A DNA stretch of 64,000 nucleotides from Seison nebaliae (lineage: Eukaryota; Rotifera; Pararotatoria; Seisonacea; Seisonidae), in contig JALJEE010000288.1 of assembly GCA_023231475.1 (NCBI GenBank), positions 1 through 64,000 on the forward strand, given 5' to 3'. Positions 10,758 to 23,710 of this stretch are shown one piece after another. A program made the translations under genes and the position numbers. The first letter of the stretch is position 1; every line of letters starts with the position of its first letter. The notes below the pieces were generated by a model. The model saw only the letters and a program-made list of their open reading frames with translations, did not search any database and had not been told where the DNA came from.

Positions 10758-12106
10758 AGAGGTCACCATGGGAAAATGCCTTAATTTCCTTTTAAAAATT
10801 ACGATTTTAACTTAAGAAATTTTTTGACAATAGAACTTGAACGTAGCTATATAATGATACCTTTTTCATCAAATTTGGATAAATACTAAAAAATCGACAA
10901 CAACAAATAAAAAGTGAATTTTTTGAAATAGAAAAAAAATGTTCAAATTCTATTTCAAAATTTTAATACTAATATTTATTTTTTTAAATGAAGTTATCAG
11001 AGAATTTTATGCTCTTTCGAATGAACCCTAGTACATTATTTTCAATGAGCAGAAACTGGTTAAAATCTCATTTTTCTGCTCAATTTTTTTCTCGGGTTGG
11101 AAGGAACTTGGGGGAAAAGTAACAGCATCATAATAATACTCAATAATTCCCAATTATAATGAATTATGCAATTGTTATTGATAATCAGAATCATTAACAG
11201 AAAAATTGTCGAGTTGGACCGATATTGTGCAATTATTCGGTAGAGAAAAAAGATTTATTGATTTATTCAATGAGAATTCTCTTCGTGAGGAATGTTCCTC
11301 AGATAGAAATGAAGTGCCACTATCAGAACAACCATCAAGTTCCCGTTCGTATCATTGACGAGGAATAATTGAAAGCAAATGTGATAACCTTGTGAATGTT
11401 AGTGAATGGAATGTGCAGTTGTTATTCTTGTGGATAAATATGGGAAATGTACATCCAGTCGGATATGTTACAAGTTAAAACTGTGAGAGTGATTGAGGAA
11501 GTATTTAGTGTAATTCCTTCTCTTCACAATGAATATTTATTGACGATATTTAATTGGAAAAATGTATGAGAATCATTCGAATTATTTACGAAAACGAATT
11601 ATTATTTATAAAGAGAAATCTTCGCTCCATATCAATATCACATCAATTCACCACCAACACAATTGAATGTTATTATGTAATGAGCTCATTCTATATCTGA
11701 TATCTGGGGAATATGTACCGAACTATGAATATTGAAATTTCTTCTAACAATACACTTATATATCAGTTAATCACTTAGCACTTCTCATTTAACTAAAAGT
11801 GAATAATGTTACAAGGAACCTGAATATATTCGCAATTCGTTAGGTCTCATTGCACGAAACATATTTCACTACTCTTCTTCTTCCCCTTTCATGTTTGTTA
11901 CCACAAAAATTATCTTGTCGAAATTTAATGTTAACTATTTTCTAGTCTTCTCATTTCATCTGACGGAAGACCATCATCTGATGATTCTTGTTATCTGATG
12001 ATTTCAATTTAGACTCGTTTCTTTTGACACATCGATTTTTCGGGAGGGAAAGTAAGTAAATAATCAGTTTATTTACCTATTAAACGATTAATGGAAAATT
12101 GAATAG
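10758..12106. other. Gene-poor region, second part
   Basis: No coding frame that I can support. The section to about 11130 is unusually A/T-run rich and may be part of a decayed mobile element carrying the foldback at 10663-10757. Confidence 0.35.
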
Positions 12107-12465
12107 ATATCGTTTCTTCAATATTAAACCATTTTCTTCACTTCCAAATGAAGTTGATTATATTTGTCATAATATCATCATCTCATATCTTACGGATTAT
12201 TGGAGGAGGTGTGCACAACTCAATGACATATTAAATTTAGGAAACTTCTCCCATCTTTGTTGGATAAGTAAATATCTAGGAAATATAAGATTATTCTCAA
12301 ATAATTATGGAAAGTCAAAAGGAATATGAAGTATATGTGTTTAGTTGATAGGAAATCACATTTCTACACTTATCAAAAAATGGAACGTCTTCGTCAAAGT
12401 CTTCATGGTTATCCGTTGGTAAGTGACTCCAAAGAATTTAGGAATTCTAAAGTTATCCTCTTTAT
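12107..12465 (+). CDS. Possible F-box-like gene fragment (unrecognised)
   Basis: The exon 12107-12313 reads like a protein: RYRFFNIKPF, then SLPNEVDYICHNIIISYL, a pattern close to an F-box start, then LCWISKYLG. A 38-nt intron (12314-12351, GTCAAA...TAG) joins it in frame to 12352-12465 (KKSHFYTYQKMERLRQSLHGYPL and on). The next GTT donor candidate is at 12466. I found neither a start exon nor a convincing end, so this may be an incomplete model of a real gene, a decayed copy, or chance. F-box proteins recruit substrates to SCF ubiquitin ligases, but I do not assign that role firmly. Confidence 0.3.
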
Positions 12466-12550
12466 TTCCTTGTAATCGAAGACGAATAATTTCACGAATA
12501 CCAGTCAAATTTTTCGTATTACCGAAATATCAAAGGACCATATCACTAAT

Positions 12551-15500
12551 TTTCGGGATTAGAAGCCTAACAGAAGTTTGCTAAATAAAATGGAAATATT
12601 TTCCGAAAAGATCTTCACAAAAAACTTCAAATATTTTTAGGACAATGTTTTTTTTGTTTTTATTGAAGGAATTTCGCTTCTTATTCCACTGTCCGTATTA
12701 TATTCGTATCTATAGAAACTAGTTGAAAGAAATCAATTAAAAATTCTTCAGGAACCGAGAAAGTATAAACGAGAAATTCTTGTAAGAGAAAGTTTCTCTC
12801 CAGTCTTTTTTTAGAATCAAATCAATTATAATATTTGGTTATTCTATTTGGTCAATTGATTGTTCGGTCGATTATTGTTCGAAATCGATTTAGATGAAAA
12901 TCATATTGTCAGAATGCTCGTTGGAATTTTATTGAAATAATTGAATGTTGGAAAATGATAACCTTCAATACTTCTGCCAGAGAGTCTTAGAAAGAAGAAA
13001 AAAAGTACTCGACTAATTGTCAGTTGGATGAGTGTGTTAATTATTAAGTTATAAGAGGAAAACCTTTTATCTGCTCCATCATATGGTAGTCGAGAAGTTA
13101 TTTTAGAAGTTAGTCATATGAGAACAGTTGTATGGCGAACACCTTCGTGGCGAACACTTTCATGGACAAGAAGAAGAAGGTTTTACATATTGTGTTCTTG
13201 TTGAATCACATGGAAAAGCTGAGAAGCAAACACTTGATTATTTTGTCTCATGTTATGATAATGGAATGAATTGTATGGAATATGCTACTCCCAATTACAT
13301 TGTGAGAGTCGATGACAATACGAAATGATAAACGAAATTTTGATGTGGGAAAAGTGGAGAGAAATGTGTGTTTAGTTTTCCATATTATAGATTGTCTAAT
13401 TTTAAACGGGGAATGAAAACGACGAGGGGAAACTTATTTTGAAAAGAAGAAGATATGAGTAACGAGTGGGAAGAGGAAGTAGGAAATATTTAGGGACCGG
13501 ATCGTCCACCTAAAACAAAATGATTTTTTATTTATTGATAATTCAGAAATCAATAAAAAGAACAAAGAAATCGATTTTTTCTCCGAAAACAATGACGTTA
13601 TTATTGGTTGTTATTGTTTGGTTGAAGTAAAAGGTGTAGCATAACTTATCTGTTATTTGATATTAATAGATTGTGAATATATTCACAAGTCATTCCTCCA
13701 CATTCGGGTACTTGTGAGTTGACGATTAAATAAAAGTGTCAACTCTTCAAAGGATAACACAATTCCATAATAATCATTTGAGAAATTGAGAAAGAATAAG
13801 AATTATCTATTCTTCATTTATCATCTTTTGATACGGTTATAGCTCTTGTGATAAACCACAAGAATAGAGCACATCAAAAAAGAGCCTTTTCTCTAATAAA
13901 CCAGTTCATCTCTCACTAATTACCCACTATTCTTCTATCAATAAACAATCATATCCGTTAATTTTCTTTGCATTATCACCAGCTGCATCAATTGACCAGA
14001 AAGATGTTGAAATTAATAGAAATCTTTACTATTTTTATTTGGCACAACATTTCTTTTTCATGCTTTATTTATCTCATAATTACAATTTTTTTCAATTATA
14101 TATTTTTATTAATTTTTCAAAAATTGATTATATATTCGAATAAATCAATTCTGTTGAAAAATGTAATTGCATTTCAAGTGCATTTATTATTATTAGAAGA
14201 GAAGATGCACCTGCTTCTCTTATTATTAATATTATTTATCAGAACTTTCCATCAATTGATTTAATCATCAACAATATGACGATAAAAAATCACTCAAAGA
14301 TGGGTCATTTTTTTCTTTATCTTTATCAATTATATCAGAAATTCCTTATTATCTACTTATGTTACGAAGACTCTTCGGTGCCTCCAAAACGATTGTCGAA
14401 CATTTCATAAAATTATTTATTCTTATTAAATTTAATTAGTTTTTTTCTCGTATTCTAGTTCAATGTATTCTGATCTTCGAATAAGTATCGGAAAATATGG
14501 GCAATTTTTATTAGTCCTCAAATGGCCTTTCGATAGGAGCACATGTCAATCAAAAAATTCATCTTTCACTCAACCCCTTTGGACCAATTGTACTTTTTCT
14601 TTCTGTCCACAATATAATTCATGACATTTTTTATTCAATCTGTATCCTGTCGATTTATTGTGCATTGAATATTAACATGGATAATGATGATGATGATGTT
14701 GATGTTGATGTGAATAAAAGATAAGGCTGAAATTGAAAACCATTGAGATGAATTGATAAAACAGAAAAGAAAAATGAGGAATAACGAAAACAGAGTACGG
14801 AAGACAATAGACGGATGAGACTTTAGTTCCATTCATTGGAGTATTAAAGAAAAGTATCAGTTCTTCATTTTAACAATACAAATCGATTTCCGCTTCCGCT
14901 TTCCTAATATTCTACGCAAACGAGGACGATTATTATGATTATAATACTTTAAAGAAGACGTATAACAATAATGATGAGAAGTATCATAATCGTAATAAGT
15001 AGTAGAAGAAATGATGCCATAAAATTCGCCATTGCTAATGAGTTATGGGACGAAGATTCCACATGCAAAACAGTAGTTGTGGTGAAAGATTTCTTATGGT
15101 ATAAGGATCTTCACAACATGCAGTGAATATATTCGTTTCTTTCTATTATTTCTTCTGACTATCTTGGGAAATTAACAGATTGTTGGAAGAAGAGGAAAAT
15201 TGCTCGTTTACTTCTTATAAACAACAATCGTTTCATCGTCTTCTTTTATTGAATAGACGAAATCTATCGATTATTCTTGGAAAGTTATCGATTCGAAAAA
15301 AAATAGAATAAAACATTTCTGGTCAGTTAATCATTTCCCGCAGCGTTTTATTTTCCATTCTACACAATCTCAAAATTTTTATTCTATCAGAATCTTCCTC
15401 TGAAGTATCCTTTTACCATCTTGTTCATTTACTTACAAATTCCCAGAATTCCAGTTAACGAAAAAGTTTGGAGGATGAAGGTCAATTTACTTATAAAAGA

Positions 15501-18500
15501 AAATCTTATTATAATCCACGTCCATTGATCGTACACTTTTCCAAAATGCATATTTGGTATTTCTTGAAAAAAAAAGTTTAACTGCTGTAAGGGTCTAAAA
15601 ATAAAAGAATTTATAGATAATCTTACATGAAATTCTGACAATCTATTAGAAAAAATAGAGAACAGTTTTTCGTTAATTTAAAGTCATTCTGTAAAATTAT
15701 CGTCCTTTCATATAGTTATCTGCTGCATTCTCGTTCATTTTTGATCACGGTCTGTAACTTTCAATCTATGGAAACTATGTATAATTTCTTTGTCAGAACA
15801 TGAATAACACCTTTGAAAATAATTTCTGTTTTTGAATAGAAATCAATGGTGGAATTGATTAGGAAATTGGTTATTGATCTACGATATGTTTATTTTTAAC
15901 TTTGTATTTTTTTATTTAAAATGTTTTCCTTCGTCAAAGATTTTATAAATGTCAGTAACATATAATACTGTTATATGGCTCTGACATTATTCATCGATAT
16001 AAAGTTTAATAAACCAGTTCCAGGAAATAGCAGATCCATATTTACTTACATTCTTATGATTTTATCATAAAGGAAATTGTAAAGTAAAAAATGTGAGAAT
16101 GATGAAGGTCATTTCTCTTTCCTTCGATATGTTCGTACGGAAATTTTTCGACCATTATCATCTTTTGTATTAGAAGATGGTCCATGGTCCATACGTTATG
16201 GGTCATGTGAAGTAATGTTGAGTAATTGTCGAAGTACTAAAGAAATTGCGCGACGAATTGGTAGATAATTTAACATAAAAATCATTCGATAAATTGCTAA
16301 ACAGAATTATTTGGTATAAAATCTATTTATTTTTGTTAATGGAAGTTTTCTAATCTTTAAGATTCGTATCTGATTCTCTTTATACGTATGATTTATGTTA
16401 CTTCATAATTTTTTTTCCTTTGAATTGCGAGAATTAACAATGAAATGAACCACACTTCTTTCTCCTAATCGAAAAAATAAAGATTTATCAGTTACATAAT
16501 AAAGATGGTTGCTATTATCTTCTTCTTTTCATTTCATTGTGTGAAAAAAAAGGTTTCGTGTTATCTCTCGAATTGTATAGAATAGGACGGAAATTGAAAT
16601 ATTTTATTTTCTGTCGCTCATTTTATTTGTTCGTCAATTGCCATTCTTAAATTCTTTCATTTATCATCTCCATTTCCGTTTTCATCAAAACTATTGTTTC
16701 CATATTTGCACACGCGCTAAAATAGTTTATTTCAGTTCACTTCCACTTACTTCCATTCGAAACACAATAAAATATCTCATCTTTCATCAAATGGGGGAAA
16801 AAAGGTGATTGAGAACGATGCAGTTCTTGAGTAATTATTTCATTTCCTTCCAATGTGCGAAATCAATAATTCATTATCATTCTTTTCATCATCATTGAGA
16901 AATTCGATATGATGACATCTGATCACAGGTGTGACAAATTGAAAGAGAATTTAAATATTTCATTAAATTCTTCATTCATTTTCCACTTTCATTTCCTGTG
17001 AATTTTTCAGGAAATCTTAATCGTCAGTCTTCATAGTAGAGCATTAGTAGGTCGGGAGAGTTTCCTTATCACTTACAGGAAATGCATTCTCATCCAAGTG
17101 GAGTAGTAGCGTGAATTACAAACAATTTCCTGGCCGTTCAATCAGATGAATGGAATCAACTGATAAGTAATGATCGAGTTAATTATTGTAATGGCTTCTC
17201 TATGGAGATTTGGAAGTTCCACTCCTTTCTCGTTCACTCTATTGGCTGATGTGTTAAATGGTTTTTCTTCTAAAAAAAGAACGAAAATAAAACAAATAAA
17301 AAATTCGTGTAATTTTGATCGAAGAAATGGGAACGATTTTCCGACCATTAACGAGTCTATAGATCGTTCCTATAGGTAGTGAGCGTTATTACCGCAATCA
17401 AATAAATGTGTATCGTATCTCTATAATGAGAAGTAGCTATTTAGTCCACTATCAACTTCTTTATTTTTAACTATATTCTCTCTTATATAATAATCTCCAA
17501 CCCAAATGATCTAATGTAGTCGCTACACAATTTATATGATCTGTTTTTCTTCATCAAAAGGAGAGTTCAATTGTAACTGTTTGTTCATTATCATTATCAG
17601 GAAGAACTAATATTAGTGTTGATGTTAATATTCCCAACTTCTACTACTTTAGATGGACGGAAACTGCGAAGTTGATGATTATGCAATCGATAAATTCCAG
17701 TTGAGTTTTACTTAATTTGTAGCGGTCAGTGACTTCTCCACAACTGCTACTTAACCGATGGTGAACTAACAGTATAGACGTAGATTTCTGTTTGGTAAAT
17801 TCTTTAACAAATATCTGCTTCATCTAAAGTAAGAAGATAATTAAAGGAAAATATTCATTATATTTTTGCTTCAAAAACTCATGTCGAAAAAATAAAAAAC
17901 ACAAAACTCCTTTTTATTTTTTTAGGGGGAAAAAGATTTATGTTCAATTTACTATGGGAAGTTGAACTCTCGTTTTATAATGCTAACATCTATTTTTGGC
18001 ATCAAGTGGGTTTGGAAGTTATCAGTTTTGGTTAGTTGTTTTGTAAATTAACAGAAATGACAAGGAGAATATGGAGGAATAGATTTTAAAGGAAGTTTCA
18101 TTCGTAAATAAATAATCTGAATTAATTGACATTAATCATATTTTATAGAAACTTCCAGTTATAAGAGAGGCTATCTTGACATTTTTCCTATGTTCATTAT
18201 CTTATATTACATTGCTCAATGTTTTAGTTGAATGTTTTAGTTGAATGTTATGTCACCAACAAAATGGAAAAATACCAAAGTGGATTTTCGACAATAAATT
18301 TTCAGAAGAAGAAATATGTTATTGGAAAGATGGAAATAAATATAGTATATATAAATAAGTAATTTTGATGTAAACCATCATTAATTTACTGTTTAACCGA
18401 TTGTTCCTCACATCCAGATGGTCGACATCGTCGTTAATTTGTGGCATTTCCTCAAATTTGAAGTTTTCTCATACTCACCCTCTTCTCATGTAGTCATAAA

Positions 18501-21500
18501 ACGGAATTATTCTACTTGTGAAGTTACATCGAGGCGGAAATGTGGAAGTTCATATAATTCCAATACCTGGTAGACAAGTGTGGAGGATATTCTTCTCCGA
18601 TTACCATATAGCTGGGAGTTTTAGAGCGCGCTCAATTCACCTATGAACATTGGAGAGGGAGATTGTCATTAGGTATATTGGGTCGTTATCTTGGAAAAAG
18701 GAATCATCTCTAATTATTTGTGTAGTCATAAAGTCGGACGAATTTCCTAATAGATTAAACTCGGAAGAAAAGACCATTCTGTATATGGAAGAAGAGAATG
18801 AAATATATTGGAAATTTCCGTAATAACCTTTTTATTTTATTGCTCAAATTAGTTCATTCTCAGCAACAACACTACCAGTTGTAACAGATGTTCATTATTA
18901 TGTTTATTGGATAAACTTGTACATTATTCGAATGGAAAAAAGCTTCCGTCCGAATTCGAAAGAAAACATCAAAATTAAACATTTTATCTGAATTTTTCTT
19001 TATTATCGTACTAATCTTATCTTTTCTCATTAGTATGCTTTTATTCTTACTGATAATTCCGATAATGGTTAGTTGCAATTGATGAGAACAATTAAATTTA
19101 TTTTATTGATTTCAATTGAACTTTTGATAAGATGTGCAAATTAATGGTTTTAAGAGGAAGGATATCGAATAAGGATTATTATCATAATAATTTATAATAA
19201 TATTCGCATCCTCCACCACCATATCGACATCGTCATCATATTTATGTGTTGCATGATTTATGGAGATGTATTAGAATTGATAATCATATATTGTTTATAA
19301 GTAGTTATTTGGATAGAAATCCTGCTAAAGCCTCTGATTAAGTGGTTTAGCTGTACTAGGTTTAGTATTAGTAGAGAAGTTGTAGTGGTATCCTTGACTC
19401 AATCAAGTACTTCATATCAATCTTTCCTTTCTTCTCATAATCATTGTATATGATTTGTTCGACTTTCCAAATATGAGAGTTTCCTTTTTCGCATAATATT
19501 TTTCATACGAACGACTAGTAAGTAGTGGTGGTTTCCTTTCATTCTCATGAGAAGGCGCTCGTACCAGAAATCGTATAGAGCATGTCATCAAATACTAAAG
19601 ATGATTCTTTCTGTCAAAATCATTGTTCTCATTTTTGCCATATAATTATTTATTAGCCTAGTCGTTATGATACAACCACGAAAATGTGAAAAGAAATTAT
19701 ATAATTTCTATACTTAAATGCTCGATAAAAAGAAATTATATGTGTAGCTAATGATTCAGCGGCAATGGTACCATAAGCGCTTTTATTTGGTTGATGGCAG
19801 CATTTCAAGTTCAATCGTAGAATGTCGATTGAAGCGTTCGACGATTCAATTATAACCAACACCATCACCACCAACATTAAATGACAAACACAAGAAGAAA
19901 GTATAATAGCAACCATCAGCGAACGATGATTGTTCTTAAAAATTAAATGAACGAAAATTCCATTTCTTCTCAAAAATTAGGGTCTTCTATAAATTTCTCG
20001 CAGTGTTTTTTATGATCATTCGCAGCAATTCCATCATCATGATCGTTGACATTGAAGAAATCACATGAAATCTTCAGTTTCTAAAATTATTTTCTGTTTA
20101 TTGGATATTTATTTTCAAGGTCGTTTCCGTTAATGCTCAGCAATGACATAACCAAAATATAGATACGACAATTGTCAAAATGAATGACCTGATATCATCC
20201 CATTCAAAAAAATTACATCATCATTCTAGAAAAAAGAAAGATGTTGTATTAAGTTAAGAATATGAACTGAAGATTATCAGTAATTAGAGAATTTACTCTC
20301 TCGTTTAATAAAATTTCGGACAGTAATTTTCGGATTATCTCCCTATCAATTGTGTAAATTGATGCAAACGGATTCTTCTTAAAGAAAAAGGAATCTTTAG
20401 TAAAAGGGAAAATTGACCAAGTTGAATGAAAAGTTGATTATAATTATATCTGATTGTTCGTTGTTCTACAACGGAAAGTGGAATAGGAAAGAAGATTTAG
20501 AGTGAATTGACATATTTATCGTCTTCTTTGCTTCCATAATATTACTAGACATACATGTAAATGTAATCATGTTAGATGGATCAATAATAGTAAAACGATT
20601 TTTCTTTTTTGACGTATCCTTACATCAAACAGTAGTCGAAGCACATTTTATCTTTCTTTCATTTCATTGTGTCATTTCTAAATGATTTCCGTTCTAATTT
20701 CTTTCTTTTTTCCAACAATAACAACAACGATAATGACATCAACTTTTACTACTGTCTCCCTTTAAATTTTTGTTTGATGTTATCATTCTCTTGTTTTGTC
20801 GATTATCTAACAAACAAAAATTGAGATTGATGCATCATCATTCCTTCCTAACAACTATTCAATTTGTCACAAAAAATTATTTCGATATAAAAATCTACAA
20901 CATTTCACTTTCAATATCAATTGCATTTTTCTTTTATTGGCATCTGGAGTAACTATCATCATCAATTTGTTGAATGAAAAAAAATCGAAAATTTTAAATT
21001 CTCTTTTAGAAATTAATTTAAGTCTCTTATAATTCTGCCGATTTCTCTTGTAAATTATTAAATATTCTAGTAAATAATGAAAATTTTAAAAAACAATTCA
21101 ATTTGTTTTTTGGTGGTGAAGTATTTGAAATATTTATTAGAATCTCAGTAAACTGAGGATTTGACAGTTAAATTGGAAGAATTGTCGAGGAGGACAAATC
21201 CGGAGTATTGTACAGTGGTAGGATGTTGGGAAGAATGAATTCCTATTCCAATGTTCCTAATTAGTAATTACATTATTCATGAGAATTTTATTTTACTCGA
21301 AATGTTGAAGATTGAATTACAGTAAATTCAATACGTCTAAAGGTATTCTCGCTGTGGAAGAGAATGGGACTATCCAATGATAAAGTATAAGAGCTAGCTG
21401 TTGGAGTTCTCCTTTCTCTTCATTATTACATCAACGAATATGGAGGTAGTTATGTGGTGTATGATGTCCTTCAATTAATTTGCATGTTTGGTTGTAGTGA

Positions 21501-23710
21501 TGCTTCATTACCAACTTTCCTTTACGAGACGAAACCATTTTCACTTTCAATCATTTGGTTGAAAAGAAATAGAAAGTAATGAAGAAATCTCATTTCAAGT
21601 TAGATCGACATTCCTCCATAATCTATTTTGATATGATTAATAAGCTGGATTGCTGTTACACTATTGATTCGTATATTTCCCCACTCAACATCTTCATAAA
21701 GGAACATGTGTTTAAGATTGAGGTATTAGTAATGATCGCGTAACAATAAGTTCCCTAATCAACAAACATCAAAGAAGAAGAAGATACAACAAATGTACTG
21801 TGTAATCGAAGGTAAATATATGAAAAAAAGTTCGAATGAGAATTTATGAGAAATAAATGAATGTTTTATATCATTCGAACTTACTTTTCGCCTGTCAAGG
21901 ACCATCTATCATTATTATATTTATTCCTATCAACCGTTCAATAGTTATCCCCATACGAACGTAAAGTAGTATCTGTTCATAACTAACCAGATCGATGAAA
22001 TAAACAAATTTCTATTCTTTCCTCTTACTCTTCTTCAATAAACGTCTCATCGACAACATATGAGGAAATGATCAGTTACGTTAGAAATTCATTATAGTTT
22101 TGTCAAACTCATTCTCCTGACAGCACGTGTGCTCTATTTATTTTTATGGTTGCTTCTTCTTTCTCAAATCTGTGTATGTGACGAAAATGAAAGCTCATTG
22201 ATAAAGAAGATCATGATCACTCGAATAACCAACAAATAAGAACGATAATCATAGACTTGATGATGAAGATGACCGATGGTCATCCAATTGTTCATTCATT
22301 GGTTTGTTGTTGTTGTTGTTGATGATGATCAAGAAAATCAATCAAAATCTATATCCAATATAAGTATGTTCTATTGAAGGAACGACATGTTTATTATGAG
22401 AAATAAATTGAATTCTACTCTATTCACATTTGGGTTATTTCACCAGTCCCACACAATGGAAAATGATGAGAATTGGGTGATAACAAATAAATTGTAAATG
22501 AGAAAATTTTTTATAAATTGTTCTTTCCCCACTTTCATTCTCATCTATTAAAAAGTTTTTAATAAAAACAACACAAAAGATAATAAAAAGTGTTTTCTAA
22601 AAAATTCTTTTTCGCGCTCAATTTCTTTTAAGTTAACGTAAAATTGATTCTTAATTATTATAATAAATTTCATTTTTCTTTATCTTCTTTACGAGATGTT
22701 ATCATCATCATTTCTCCTCATCAATTATCAGTTTAACCATAAAATTATGTTGGTGAATATGTAGATCGATTCTTATCTTTATCTCATTCACTTTATTAAT
22801 TTATATTCTTCTTCTAATTATTACTCATCTTAACTCTTTCTTAATCTGCCAGTACAAGAAATTTATCTGATAAATTTCCGATGATACAATTAGTTTATGT
22901 TTACAATTGTGTTCGGAAATATAGGAAAATTATAGTTGTCATATTTGTTCGTTTTCTCCATCATTACAAGTGATTTTGGTCAAATATCAAATTTCTCCTT
23001 TATCATCAATTATGGTATCATTATTCAAGTATGTTGACTACCATGACAACGGATATATATTAAGTTGTTAGACTAACCACTTTCAACTATTTTATGAAAC
23101 TTTATTTCTTTTGTTTCTTATCCAAATCATTCGTTGTTACAAGTTTGATTTTTGCCCATAACAAAATTTTTCGGATGGTCATTCGACAAACCTGAACGGC
23201 ATATTGTCACGAACATATCTACCAAATATTATTTGTCTACATATGTATCTTTTCGTACACGACGTAGAAGTACTATCCAAATGTAAAAGAACAAATTTCA
23301 TTATAACAAAATCAAACATTAATCTTCAAAATAAAGACAAAGAACATTCCTCCCTTTCGTCCTAACCAAACTTTTCCTCGCAGCAATTATAGTTTGAGAT
23401 ACATCCGATATTATCCACATTCAATAATTCTCCTCATCGTATTTTAGAAAGGAACGTGTGGTCCTCCATATGTTCCAATATTTTGCCTTTCTATTTATTG
23501 TCCAATTCTCCAACATGTATCCCAGATATTTCCTTACAACAACCAAAATTGTCTAACTCTAAATCATCGATCTAATATTATTCTTCATCTTTTCTAAATC
23601 AGAAAAATCTCAATTTCGTTTCCAGATAAAATTGCCAGTAGAATTGTTCGAAAGTCTTCGACTTTCTCGAACTCCCACTCATTGAAAGAATTAAACTTTT
23701 TCCAACCATA
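12551..23710. other. Gene-poor region, third part, upstream of the UNC5-like gene
   Basis: About 11 kb with no supported gene. A 66-codon frame at 13122-13328 looks mildly protein-like (TYCVLVESHGKAEK, then NGMNCMEYATPNY) but has no partner exons that I could place. Other frames are low complexity. There is a short direct repeat (GTTTTAGTTGAAT twice) at about 18223-18247 and a GTT trinucleotide run near 22300. The length and position suggest regulatory DNA for the UNC5-like gene. Confidence 0.4.

Noticed and set aside
13968-14264. 98-codon frame with many Leu/Ile/Phe
   Set aside because: It is composition-driven, has a non-ATG start, and I cannot separate it from AT-rich noise.
18500-18640. 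Less AT-rich patch with a 48-codon open frame
   Set aside because: No ATG, no homology that I recognise, and short enough to be chance.
23640-23690. Small stem-loop GTTCGAAAGTC/GACTTTCTCGAAC before the UNC5-like ATG
   Set aside because: It has a bulge and is short; no evidence of function beyond local symmetry.
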